Part shown: piece after piece, positions 32,039 to 43,070 of the stretch
How positions within the stretch are numbered: position 1 is the stretch's first letter
Layout: every line of letters begins with the position of its first letter
Origin: Gnetum montanum
Lineage: Eukaryota; Streptophyta; Gnetopsida; Gnetales; Gnetaceae
Assembly: GCA_015680685.1 (NCBI GenBank)
Contig: MNCI01016268.1
Coordinates: forward strand, 89,111-153,110
Length of the DNA: 64,000 bases
Reading direction: 5' to 3'
Notes under the pieces: model-generated
The model's input: the letters and a program-made list of their open reading frames with translations, nothing else
The model's database searches: none
What the model was told of the DNA's origin: nothing
Program-made: the position numbers and the translations under genes

Positions 32039-32558
32039 TGTATTGTCCTAAATCGTCGGTGTAAGGCTGGAAAGGAAACAAACACCGAGAGATTGTCGGA
32101 CAGCCACAACTGACCCTGCCTTCGCCCGAGGGCAAGCTGGAAAAGTAAACGAAGGCAGAGTGCCTTAGATGGTTCGCACGCAAATCAACCAAGGACTTCC
32201 CCGAGCGTAAGCTACGACTAGCGCTAGGGTTATCGTAAACAGGATGTAAACGAAATGCAAACAACAATACGAAATGTAAACAAAGCATACTGAATTATGA
32301 ATAAAGCATGAACAAAGTTATATTTAAAAAAAAATCATAAACAAAAATAAACAATGCAAATGGGAGACAATAATGAAACTGTATTGTATTGTCCAAACAG
32401 GAATATGCACCGGTCAAAGCGTAGTTGCACACGTGTGGATGGCAAGTCAAATGCCTAGCCCTGGAATGATATGACGTGATGATGCGACGATGAACGTGGA
32501 AAAAATTGGAAGCCAACAATTAGATGTGCCGAGCGCCCAAGGATTGCAAGTTCTATCC

Positions 32559-32636
32559 TTTTTCAGAATTGTCAATCTCTCCAATTTTTCAGAATTGCCA
32601 ATCTCTCCAATTTTTCAAAATTGCCAATCTCTCCAA
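32559..32636 (+). repeat. Tandem repeat, 3 x 26 bp
   Basis: Three adjacent units of the form TTTTTCAGAATTGCC...CTCTCCAA differ by one or two bases. They lie just downstream of the TATA box of the minus-strand LTR, in its transcribed leader. Confidence 0.85.
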
Positions 32637-32876
32637 TTTTTTCCTTCCTCAATTTTCTTCTTTTTTTGCCTCCTAGTTTGTGTGAATTGATAGGGTATTT
32701 ATAGGGTTGGGCTAGGGTTTGGCTAGGGTTTTCTTTGACCAGGTTCAATGTATTTTACAATTTGTGGGTCATTCAAGCTCATAAAAAAAATACAAATTAG
32801 AAATACAAGCCCTCAAGCAATAAAAAATTTAAAAATATAAAAAGAAAATTTAGAAAGATTAGCTCGCTTGAAAAGT

Positions 32877-32896
32877 TATATATATATATATATATT
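32877..32896. repeat. (TA)n microsatellite
   Basis: An uninterrupted TA run of about 20 bases lies in the U3 part of the minus-strand LTR. Confidence 0.9.
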
Positions 32897-33849
32897 GCTG
32901 AATATTTGGCCTGATTTTGCATGGGCTTTCATATCCCTTTGCCATTTTATAGATTTCTTGAAAAAGAAAATCAAGAAGGATTAACACCGCCTCGCTTGTC
33001 TAGCATCCAGCGTGACTTGCAGTGTGACCTGTAGTGTGACCTCCAAAACTTGCAATTTTGAGCTGAAATTTGGAATTTTTAAAGGTTGGGACCCATAGTT
33101 ATCAATAGTGGACCCTGAGGATGACTTGCACCTTTGAAATCAAGTCATTTTGGCTCAGTTTTGGGGCTCTAAAAATTGGTGACGCTGATCCTTACGTTGT
33201 GCAGCGTCTGAAAAAGTAACCAAAGTGTACTTAGCCAAAACCAAACATTTTGAACCTAAAAATTTTGATTCTGGATGCTGAAAGTTGGTGCAGTCGCCTG
33301 TGGGCCCTAGGGGGACCTTGCCTATTGAATCATGGACCATTGGGGGCTGTTTCGGAGGCCTCCAAGTTTGGTCACACTGTACTCATGTTGGGCAGCAGCA
33401 TGACTTAGCTTGATTCTTGTCTGAAAGTGCTAGGCCAAAATTAGTGGTGTTTCAAGGTATTACATCAATGATGTTTTGAACTTTAAAAATATATTAAGAC
33501 TTTGTAACCATCCAAAAAATCCTTTGTGGATTCTTAGACGTAATAAAAATTTCCAGGCTTATTACAAAACACCTTTAAAGTAGGTATACTTGAAACATCA
33601 TAACCATTTTGTCAAGCCTCGGGAAAACACTCTATAACGGCCTTCAAACATTGTCCATTTTAGATCTAATACTCAAAACACTTCTACGGTAATTAGGAAG
33701 CATGAGGAAGCATGAAAAATACTTTTATTTGAAGTATAACATGTAGTACGTGGAATTTATAACAAGAAAAAATGTCATGCAAAATTCCTTTTCTAAACAG
33801 CCACAGAAATTTGAAAGTGATTTGAAATTAATATCAAAACCAGAGAGCG

Positions 33850-34368
33850 GGAGCAACAACCAACAGCAGAGAAACGTCACACACGGTCGAAACTTTGCAT
33901 TGCAAAGAAAATAGCCACAAAAGCAAGCCTCTCAAGATCGAAAGAACGCTAAGAGCCAACACTTTCAACATCAGATACTGAGGCATTTCTCAGAAACATC
34001 CTCGCATGCATCTTAACTCAAACGAGGTAAAAGGACTGAAGTAAAAGCATATATTCAATCAAAGAATTGTAGATCAGCGGATGTCAGTGCATGTGTTTTG
34101 TTATTTCTGTTGAGATTAAGCAAAGGATAATGAATAACTGATGTTTTTTACTTTTTTCTCAAGTTATTTTCATGTTACCTACAGTAGGAAGAATTTGCTT
34201 ACAAAGCTCAATTCCTGCTGCGAGTAAGTGATTCAAGACCTAACGATGTCAAACGGTACGACTCTCAAGGATTCCTTTCTTCCTTAGCTATATCCTTGGC
34301 CTCTGCATTACCGCGATGTTATCAAAATTGGGAAAGAAACCGTACTCTCTATCAAAACAAGGCAAAAG
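33850..34368 (+). pseudogene. Possible two-exon host gene fragment, unrecognised
   Basis: Exon-like segment 1 (about 33850-34027) reads KPLKIERTLRANTFNIRY, one TGA, then MHLNSNE up to a donor AACGAG/GTAAAA. After 160 bases with a strong pyrimidine tract, an acceptor CAGTAG at 34187 opens segment 2 (34188-34368). That segment is 60 codons without a stop: EEFAYKAQFLLRVS, RPNDVKRYDSQGFLSSLA and LPRCYQNWERNRTLYQ, ending at a donor AAAAG/GTTGAA. Both junctions are phase 0. Base composition is higher in G+C than the neighbours. I do not recognise the protein, and a chance frame or an exon of an older element cannot be excluded. Confidence 0.35.
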
Positions 34369-35604
34369 GTTGAAAATTCCACTCCTATCAAAGTTGCATT
34401 GAAATTGTAGATCTTAACCAAACCATGGAAATTGACTGATTTATCATGTGGTATCAAACCGCTAAATGGCAGGCTATTATTATTTCAAAGTATTTAAAAT
34501 TCAAATTTCACATATCATAGCTCCCAGAGGTCCTCCAAAAAGAGAGAGGAAAACGCAGCAAGACGTTATAAACTTTTCAAACCAACGAATCACAGGAATG
34601 TCCATGAGCAAAGGCGTTTTCGAAAACTAGTTAAAATAGGCTTTTCTGCTATTAAGATGACTCCGCATTTTCAAACATACTTCAATACATATTGTGCTAA
34701 CTTTCACAAACGAAATTTTTTTATTCAAATCCATATTATGCTATTAAGAACACTAGGGTCCATTGAAAATGATGGCATAATTTGCTTGAAGAAAATTCTA
34801 AGATGTTGAAATAGAGGGTCAACTAAAAATAATTTATGAACCACACCTTAATATCTAATTTAATGAATGGAAAATTTGCTCTAAGAAAATTCTATAATAT
34901 TGAAATAAATGGTTTACTCTAAACAATAGAAGAAATTTCCTAAAAATAGAAGAAATTTCCTAAAAATGACTTAACACTGGCGATTAGAAAAGCAAATTAT
35001 AGGGGGTAGGTAGCTTCCTCAAAGTAATTGTTAGACTTTCTAAAATAGTCCAAAAATGGCCAACCCTTTTTTCCCAGCAAGGAGCCATCCCTTTTTTCCA
35101 AACAAGGGCTTAAGATGGGAATGCGGTGGGAATACAAATTAGGGGACCATATTGAATGAACGTAGATAAAAGTAAATGAAAGGCTCAAGTTTTTCTTGAG
35201 GTGTGGTTTAGATATTGGTAAGAGAGCTATACAGAAATGGGATCTCAGAAAATAAATAATGTAGAGGATGGATATTAAAATCTTCATTGATGTCATCAAA
35301 TATTGGGTAGGTTTATTGGAACCTAGCTTTTAATTACATGGATATAAGCCATATAATTATGCTTTGCAATATAACAGTAGCTTGTATGTAACTTAAACTA
35401 TAAGGTAACAAGCTTATCAATTAACTGTGCTTTTATAAAGGATGTTAAGTTAATGGCATTGTTATGATACATGTAATATTTAACATTGTTGATAATAAAT
35501 AGTTTACTTGCAAAATTAAATTAAAATATTTTAAACATAGACCAAAAAAGTTAGTAGTCTCTATAACTCACATTTAAAGATAATTCACTTTAAAGTATGC
35601 ATTT
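34369..35604. other. Intergenic stretch with small direct duplications
   Basis: No gene is supported. A 54-base imperfect duplication begins ATTTGCTTGAAGAAAATTC near 34782 and ATTTGCTCTAAGAAAATTC near 34872. A 20-base tandem pair, ATAGAAGAAATTTCCTAAAA, is at 34926-34965. Confidence 0.45.
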
Positions 35605-36428
35605 TAATGAATCGTTTTCTACTTAGGCCCTGATATTGGATCCCATGCTATGTTATTAGATATCCAATATCACAGAATGCATGCTTGCCTATGAATATAG
35701 CACTTGGGCACACGATTCATCCATTCCATTCTTTAGTTGTTAGTAAAGCTCTTACAGTTTGTCTTCTCCTGAGTTAGAATACTTTCTGAGTGCCTATAGT
35801 AGGAGTCAAAGAGTGTATGGATCTTTATTCGAGTACTAATGTACCTAAGCACCTCAGTGTGAACGACAATAAATACAAAATTTTTTTTTTATCAAACTTT
35901 GCAGCACTTGGAATAGATTAATACTTTTCTTATGGATTTAATATTCTTGCAATTTACTTTAATGAATTTAAATGAAGTAACTAATATCAATTAAATAGCA
36001 ACTATAAGCATGAGCACTTTGAGCATACATTTAACACTTAGTAATCCCAATAGTGCTTAACATTTGGTAACCTAGTGGTGCTATAACGTGTTCAGGTTGT
36101 GTTGGAAAGTAGGAATGAATGTCTACATTAGCATTAGTTAAGTATTAGTTAGTTACTGGATTAATTAGATTAATTACATATTAAATTTAATTTGTTTCTA
36201 GCACTTAGGCAATTAAACCATAAAAGACAAAATGATAAAATTCAGATGCCTCAATTACACTTAACCATACACTTGCAATTCACAAGTGGAATTAAGAAGA
36301 CAATGATTAGATTCACCCCCTAGAAACTGATGTACTTATAGAGCTAAAGTCTATGGAATTTGATCGTATTGCTGAGTGAACACTAGTGATTCATATGGTT
36401 GGGCATAGAGTACACTCACTACTCATCA
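35605..36428 (+). repeat. 5' LTR of E4
   Basis: It is 824 bases, TAATGAATCG (TGATG with one change) to ACTCATCA. The U3 is short and has GATATTGG and AGATATCCAATATCAC words. The leader and U5 follow the family, with AATAAA near 35867. The 3' copy at 63152 has extra CCCCAATATCGAA-type repeats in U3. Confidence 0.85.
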
Positions 36429-36429
36429 T

Positions 36430-36447
36430 TGGCACTATTGTTGAGGA
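36430..36447 (+). other. Primer binding site of E4
   Basis: TGGCACTATTGTTGAGGA is a decayed tRNA-Asp site, again differing from the canonical sequence mostly by C-to-T or G-to-A changes. Confidence 0.7.
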
Positions 36448-36578
36448 CTTTAGTTAACTATGTGTGCTATCTAAGACTTAGCAAAATTATTTAAAATCAT
36501 CATAACGAACCTATCAAAGATAAATCATTCAACTAACAAAGTATATTACAAACACACTATTTTTCTTGGTTAACTAAA

Positions 36579-36724
36579 ATGGCTTCCTCTCATTGAGATG
36601 ATTCTTTGTCGTAGTTAGAGCATACATATAATCAACAAAGAAATGAATGGTCAAATCAGCTAGTGCCTCATCAATGCAAAATGTTATGTACTCATCCCGA
36701 TGAGTATGTGCTAGACTTCACATT
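36579..36724 (+). pseudogene. gag of E4, first part (interrupted by E5)
   Basis: The ATG at 36579 begins MASSH, and the frame reaches THPDEYVLDFTF, matching THLDEYVPDFTF in E3. It stops at the E5 insertion; the target duplication ACATT is at 36720-36724. Reading resumes at 45924. Confidence 0.75.
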
Positions 36725-37755
36725 TGATGAGAGCAGTTACTCGAACGGTTTATTCTAATTATTAGATCAGTTACTCTAGTAAGTTATTCTAATTATTAAC
36801 GTGGCAGTTTTTCTAATTATTAGAGTGGTAGTTTCTCTAATTGTTAGAGTGGTAGTATTTCTAATTATTAGAGTGGAAATTTTTCTAATTATTAGAGTGG
36901 AAGTTTCTCTAATTGTTAGAGTGGTAGTATTTCTAATTACTAGAGTGGCAATTTTGCTAATTATTAGAGTAGTTACTCCCAAGCCTATAAATACAGTGCC
37001 CAGATGCACAATTTAGAGAAGTCTTTAAAGGGAGTCTTTCAAAGAAGTCTTTTGGAAGTTTTTCAAGGAAGTATTTTAGTAGTCAAGTAGGGAAACTCTT
37101 GTAGTTAGAGTATTTTCCAAGTGCCCGCAACAAGAGGTCTAGGTGTGGACGGATCTTTATTCAAACATTGTGTACGTGAGCACACCTTATGTATGGCAAT
37201 AAAGACAAGCTCTTCGATTCATCTTTGCAGCACTTGAGATTTGTTTTCTTCCGTGTTTCTTTTATTTTATTTTCTTATGCATTTATTTTATTCTATTTTA
37301 TTTTATGCACTTTACATTTCTGTTAAATTACAAAAGCACGACCACTTCAAGCATGTGTGTAACGCTTGGTAACCTAGTAACAATTAGCGTTTTGGTAATC
37401 CTAGCAGTGTTGCACTAGTTTAGGATGTGTACGACAAGTGGGAATAGATGTTATTTTTAGGATTAGTTAGAACTTAGTTAATCAGTAGTAAAGTTAATTT
37501 AGTCACTTAGCTATCTCTCTCTCCTCCCTTATTAGCAGTAGGACATAAAAACATAAAAGCTATAAAAATCATATGCCTCAAGCTTACTTAACCATACAAT
37601 CATGACATACAAGTAAGTTTGGGAAGACAACAATCAACCAACCTATCCTTGTTCCACAAAGGTGCATAGGTACTTAGTCCTTGGAATTCGACTGAATCGT
37701 GCTTGAAACACACCTATTCATATGGTTTAGCGTAGGGGTACCTCGCCGCTCATCA
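36725..37755 (+). repeat. 5' LTR of E5
   Basis: It is 1031 bases. The U3 is dominated by a 24-bp tandem array, followed by TATAAATA at 36986-36993 and AATAAAGACAAG near 37199. The U5 has TTTATTTTATT-rich sequence and GGTTTAGCGTAGGGGTACC, ending CATCA. It is 50 bases longer than the 3' copy, mainly because of two more array units. Confidence 0.9.
36753..36976 (+). repeat. 24-bp U3 tandem array with inverted-repeat core (about 9 units)
   Basis: Each unit centres on CTAATTATTAG, an imperfect inverted repeat, followed by AGTGG and a T-rich linker. Units 4-5 and 7-8 form an identical-looking two-unit block (TTCTCTAATTGTTAG then ATTTCTAATTA), so some growth was by duplication of dimers. The 3' LTR has about seven units. 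Confidence 0.85.
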
Positions 37756-37756
37756 T

Positions 37757-37774
37757 TGGCACCATTTCCAGGGA
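37757..37774 (+). other. Primer binding site of E5
   Basis: TGGCACCATTTCCAGGGA, of the tRNA-Asp type, lies one base after the LTR. Confidence 0.75.
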
Positions 37775-37891
37775 CTTAGTTGTTTGTGTGTTAACTAGAA
37801 CATAGAAAATCATTCACATTGTTAGAACAAACCCTTAGGGTTAGTTGAGAAAATAATAAACAAGAATACATTACACATTGAATAGACAAGT

Positions 37892-40480
37892 ATGTCTCCT
37901 TCTTCATATGAAAGCGCCTTACCACCTAGGTCTAAAATAGGAAACAATCGATGGTGTAATACACATGACATTGATCTGCCAGTCCCTCAACAAGTTCAAG
38001 TGGTATATATTCATCCCGAGGAGTATATACCAGACCTTACCTTTATCCTCCATCAAGATGAACAATTGTGTTGGCGAGACTTAGAGGATAACATAGTGTC
38101 ACCTCCTGATCGTTCAGTCCCAAGCATGCTTCTTCATGCTCTCACATGAATTGGCATGCTACACTTAGATGCAAAATACGTTGTGCAAAACCATGACTCG
38201 AGAGAATACCATCCCATGGAGGCACAACATTAAAGGGACTTGTAACAGGAGAGACATCATAATTCTTTGAAGGATAAGTGATCCCAGGCTATCCCACATG
38301 TCTTAAGTGAAAATGAGGATGGTGAACCTACCTCAGGCAATCATCCACACAACGATGTTCCTTCCCTTGTCTTTGGCCAAGGGGTTGTGTATCAGAACCT
38401 TCATTCCACTATTCATAACCTAGGTTCTGATACCCATGGACACAAAGCATCTGAAAAAGGGACACGAAATCATGATAAAGATGGACATTCTAATCCCAAT
38501 CGCAATCAAGGCCGAGACCATTGAAGAGAAGGTAGTAGAAACCATCATGGTGATGGCTCTTCTTCTTCTTCACCTTCATCATCTCCTTCACCCTCTTCTT
38601 TAGTATTCGGACACAGTCATAAAGGAAAAGACCATGGGGATTAAGGTAGGCAAAGTGGAAGTCATAGATGAAATAGCCAGAGAAGGGGACAAGGGCACTC
38701 TAGAGAAGCACAACATAGAAGAAGGAAGAGTTGGGAACAATGTAGGCATCATAGATGCCATGGACGAGACGATCACGATGAACCCCTACTCGCTACTCAA
38801 AGTATGTTAGACATAACTAAGGCTGTTAGAATTCTAACAAGGCACAAGAAAGATAGTAGGATTAAGAGATTAGATATGAACAATATCCAACAATTTGAAG
38901 GGGGATATGACATTAATCCTCAGAATCACTTACAAGCATTCCATGATGCGTGTGCCTTACAAAACATAGAGAACGAATGGCAAAAACTTAAGTTGTTCTT
39001 GCAGACATTAGTTAAAGAAGCAGAAAGCTGGTACTGGTCCTTAGAACTGGAAGCCATTCGTAGGTGGAGTACTATGTTAGAACTATTTAATGACAAGTAC
39101 CAAATGTACTCCTGAGTGTCTAACTTGCGAAAGAAAATCCAAGGTTGGAAACAAGGAGGACATGAACCCTTAGATGCTATCATGGGCTGATACTATGCAC
39201 TGTTACATTGTTGTCCTAGCCATCGTTATTCACAAAGGGATCAACTGTGCCATATCGTGGATGGGCTTAGGCATGAAATGAGAAGAACCCTTGGGATTTA
39301 TGCCCAAGGAAGACTATCCGAGTTTAGGTCCCATCAAATTCAAAGACTATTGAAGAAAATTGCTAAGGAAGAAGGTGAGCTATGGAAGAGAGAAAGTGCA
39401 GAAGAGTATAACTGAGATCCTTCCCTCTAGAAGAGGGGAGTAAGATTTTGTGAGGATGAAAAAGAGTCTCCACTCGAAGAGATGGTGACTAGGAAAAATT
39501 TTCCTATCCAAAAGATGACATCAGAAGTTTTGGCAAATGTAGACCAAATGTGGGATTCCTTAGACAATAGATTTCAAAGTGTTCTTAAAATAGTAGAGGA
39601 GTCTAGAGAGCAAGGTAGTGAGAAAAGAAAAAAGAAAGAGGCTAAACATGCACGTAGCAAGGATAAGGGCAAAGTTGCCATCATTGAAGAGGTTGTGGAA
39701 TTGGAAACAAACAATGATAGTGGATGCGAGATATGTTAATATAACCATCCTAAGGGATGTTGCCCTATAATCTCACATCTACAGGAGTCTGAGGTGTATG
39801 CACTCAACACACGATTGAACAAATGGCAAGCACCCCAAAGGTTACCTTATCCTCAAGGTAACCCAAGATAGTTCCACCAACCCTTAACATATTATTCCAG
39901 TGGAACTCCACCACAATTGATTGAGCAATGTCAACAGTGGTAATACCAATAATCATGGGGAATGCCACCACCAAGGCAACAGTATCCTTATCAGCAACCT
40001 AACTTGTATGGATATTACGTGTAGCAGCCAGTCTCTCCATGTGACTCTACTGGTCATGGTACTCCTCAACCTTACTACCAAGCTCATGAGTATTATAGGA
40101 CTTGTTCTCCTAGGGGAGATTTTCCACAAACATACCATCCTTCTCATCCAGCTACATCTCTTCCACCAATGGCTCTACTACCACCTACTCTAGCTATGCA
40201 AGGTGAAATCCCTACCCAGCCATAGCAATGTAATGCCACAAGGGCTGTTAACTCTCAACCTACTATTGGTTCCAACAACGACATGAAGACAAGGCATTTC
40301 TTTAGAACCAATAGTTCAACCAAGCCCTTACAATCACAAGTAGCTGATTCCTTAGATGCCTTAGTATTAATGAAAACTTCAGAGCCCCGTTCAACCCAAT
40401 CACTACACTCAACACATACGGTCATGATAACACATGTCGTCACCAATTAGATCAAAGCTGGCGATCTTCTTAGGAAATTC
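37892..40480 (+). pseudogene. gag of E5 (best-preserved gag)
   Basis: The ATG at 37892 starts MSPSSYESALPPRSKIG. Conserved parts: HPEEYIPDLTFILHQDEQL, DNIVSPPDRSVPSMLL, a His/Ser/Asp-rich linker (38440-38780), the capsid core with QFEGGYDINPQNHLQAFHD and AESWYWSLELEAIRRW (38804-39115), and YAQGRLSEFRSHQIQRLL. These are followed by a basic region, the zinc knuckle CEIC.YNHPKGCC (39724-39762) and SHLQESEVYAL. The Pro/Gln/Tyr-rich tail runs to about 40450. Nearly the whole length is in one frame with scattered TAG and TGA stops. It would have formed the virus-like particle shell in the cytoplasm. Confidence 0.8.
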
Positions 40481-40499
40481 TCTGATCCTGGGAGTCCTC

Positions 40500-41013
40500 T
40501 AATATACTTAAAAATTGCAGGAAATGTGCCTATGCGGCTCTTTTGGATTCAGGTTCCGGTGTCAACTTGATTTCTCAAGAAATGTACAAGGCTTGGAACC
40601 TGCCTCCATTGAAAAAGAGAAACATCCATCTAGAGTTATTCGACCAGTCCATCACTGTCCCATTCGTACTAGTGGAAGACATTGTTAGCATTGTTTGTGG
40701 GTGTTCATACCCAGCTGACTTCCTAGTGATTCAGGTAAATAATGATAAGGGGGACTTCCCAATCATAATGGAAAGAGAATGGCTAAGCACAGTTGATGCA
40801 TGCCTAGGAATCTGTGATCTTTCCCTGGAAATATCAAAGAAAAACACATTCAGAAAGATCAAGAAGAAGAAAGTTCCATGCATTGTATATAGTGACACAG
40901 GGTGTAATTGTGTGCATTGGTCATGGGTTGTGCAAAGTTTAACATTTCCTACATGTAATCAATGTGCACAAGTGATCAACATACAAAGATGTCTCTATGT
41001 AGCAACCACATGA
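40500..41013 (+). pseudogene. Aspartic protease of E5 (active-site triad kept)
   Basis: ALLDSGSGVNLISQEMYKAW near 40537 shows the D-S-G active-site motif. The following 150 codons are open: PLKKRNIHLELFDQS, EDIVSIVCGCSYPADFLVIQ, IIMEREWLSTVDACLGICDL and VPCIVYSDTGCNC. A one-base shift just before the motif (near 40523) separates it from the gag frame. Whether this is decay or part of gag-pol coupling cannot be told from one copy, but E3 and E4 do not show it. Confidence 0.75.
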
Positions 41014-41199
41014 TAGGAAGGCACCCATTAGCTGAAAGCTGATCAAGAAAGTAGTTCAATCATATGCATGGAACCAACTAAGGGTTTGACTTGCACTTAC
41101 ATTGATAGCATAGATGCATTAGAGTAAGTACACCACCAACTTCCAAGTCTTAACCTTGAAAATGTCGATTGGGGGAATTTGGAAATCCTTGAGAAATTT

Positions 41200-42075
41200 A
41201 AGCAGGAGCCCCTTGAGCTAAAACCATTACCCACCAGTATGGAATACACATTCCTTAAAAATGGAAAACCAGTAATTATCAATGCTAAGCTTGCTCCTCA
41301 ACAAAAAGAAGAACTACTGAAGGTAATGAATAGATAGTCAAAAGCCTTTGCTTGGTCATATCCCAAATTAACTAGAATAGATCCTAGGATATGCCAACAT
41401 AGGATTTACATCGACCCCTCCATGAAGCCTCGAAGACAATCGTAGAGGCATTTGAATCCAAAGCTGAAGCAAGTAGTCAACGAAGAAATCGAACAGCTTC
41501 TCAAGGCTGGGTTCATATACCCCATTGCTAATAGCGAATGGGTTATCCCCTTAGTTATTGTGCCTAAAGAGGAAGGCAAATGGATGGTGTGCATAAATTT
41601 CAAGCTACTGAATATGGCAACATTCAAAGATCACTTTCTATTGTCATTTTTTGGCCAAGTCTTAGACACCATCGTAGAGCATTGCTACTATAGTTTTCTA
41701 GATGGATATAGCATATATAATCAAATATAAATAGCCCTAGAAGACTAAGCCAAGACTACGTTCACTAGTCCTTGGGGAACATTTGCATACAAACATATGC
41801 GGTTTGACTTATGTAATGCCCCTGCAACATTTCAATGACTAGTTCTAAGAATCTTCCAACAGTAGATAGGAAATGGTGTAGAAGTCTTTATGAACAATTT
41901 CTCAACCTATGGACCAAACTTTGATCAAGCCTTGGACCGATTAGAGAAAGTGTTAAAAAGATGTGTAGAAACCAATTTGAGGCTCAACTAGTAGAAATGC
42001 CATTTGATGGTTCAAGATGGCGTAATACTAGGGCACAAAATCTCACACACAAGGATAGAGGTAGACCTTGAGAAA
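41200..42075 (+). pseudogene. Reverse transcriptase of E5 (catalytic site lost)
   Basis: The connector has PLELKPLPTSMEYTFLKNG and LTRIDPRICQHRIYIDPSMK. The polymerase has NEEIEQLLKAGFIYPIANSE, VIPLVIVPKEEGKW, LLNMATFKDHFLLSFFGQV, YYSFLDGYSIYNQI and LCNAPATFQ. The active site reads VFMNNFSTYG, so both catalytic Asp residues are Asn (GAT/GAC to AAT/AAC, G-to-A changes). It ends at ILGHKISHTRIEVDLEKIS, where the deletion to integrase begins. Confidence 0.8.
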
Positions 42076-42084
42076 ATCTCACAC

Positions 42085-43070
42085 ATAGGGAATTACCTGC
42101 CAATCGTTAGAACCCTTTGACATTTGGGGAATTGATTTTATGGGGCCAATTACACCAATGTCCAATGGAAAAGCCTATATTGTTGTTGTTGTTGATTACC
42201 TAACTAAATGGGCAGAAGCAACTATTGTTAAGGACTGTACATCATCTACAACTGCACGATTTGTTTAATAACAAATTATAAACAAGTTTGGTATGCCTTG
42301 TGCACTTATTTTAGATAATTGTACCCACCTCACAGGTGCAACTTTTCAAAAATTAATGCAACACGTAGGGGTTAAGCATAAATTGACTACACCATACCAC
42401 CCCCAAGTGAACAGTCAAGCAGAAGTTACCAATAGGGGGATTACAAAAATATTGACAAGAACTATTAGCAAGTTTAGGAGAGACAGGAGCACAAAACTAA
42501 ACGATGCTCTTTGGGCATACCAGTCCACATGGAAACTTCCTATAGGCTACTCTCCCTATGAGTTAGTGTACAGTAAATTACTAATGCTTCCCATTCAAAC
42601 TAAGCTCTGTATACTATCCATGGCATGTGATCTCAACCTTGACCTTGATCTAGCATAGAAACAATGGTTAGTAACACTTAACTTGCTATATGAAAATCGA
42701 CTAGTTACCCTGTCATCTAATGAGTTGCACAAGGCATTCAATAAACAACGTCATGACCTAAGGATTAGAAAGTTAAATATCAACCAAGAGATAAGGTTCT
42801 CTACTAGAATCCCACACATGTGCCACAACGTACTAAATTTCAAACACTATGGGAAGGAACTTATATTATTTATGCAACTTTTCCTTCAAGGGCCATGACA
42901 ATATACAAACCTGAGAGCACAGAAAAAAACTTTTGGTCAACCTACAATAAACCAAACCTTTCTATGAGCTTAGGACAGATAGTACACATGCTACCTTTTT
43001 TGATGGACAACTTTGCTCACTATTTCGGATGTTCTCCTTCTAACTTAGTCGTGGGGGAGATGGCCACTTA
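42085..43070 (+). pseudogene. Integrase core of E5 (RNase H and zinc domain deleted)
   Basis: Directly after the reverse transcriptase break the sequence reads EPF, a stop, then [22 protein letters not shown]. RNase H, the linker and the zinc region, about 1.5 kb in E3, are gone. The core keeps all three acidic positions: GIDFMGP, ALILDNCTHLTGATF and SQAEVTNRGITKIL, followed by DALWAYQSTWKLPIGYSPYE. An open run of 121 codons starts at 42293. The C-terminal part (HKAFNKQRHDLRIRKLN) runs to about 43070. Confidence 0.8.

Larger units (their letters stand above)
32039..33464 (-). repeat. Probable solo LTR of an unrelated family (minus orientation)
   Basis: On the minus strand it would begin TGTAATACC near 33464, have TATAAATACCC near 32700, and end GACGATTTAGGACAATACA at 32039, about 1.4 kb with TG...CA ends. 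Its 3' part matches the plus-strand fragment at 1375-1516. No primer site or purine tract is attached, and the flanking 5-mers (GGGTA, TCAAT) do not match, so the outer end is uncertain. It contains three 26-base tandem units and a (TA)n run. Confidence 0.45.

Noticed and set aside
34997-35299. Minus-strand open frame of 100 codons
   Set aside because: It is low in complexity, without a recognised motif, and overlaps a stretch with short duplicated T-runs.
36776-37016. Open frames on both strands (IIRVVV... and TLIIRK... repeats)
   Set aside because: They are translations of the 24-bp U3 tandem array of E5, which happens to lack stops in several frames; no gene is implied.
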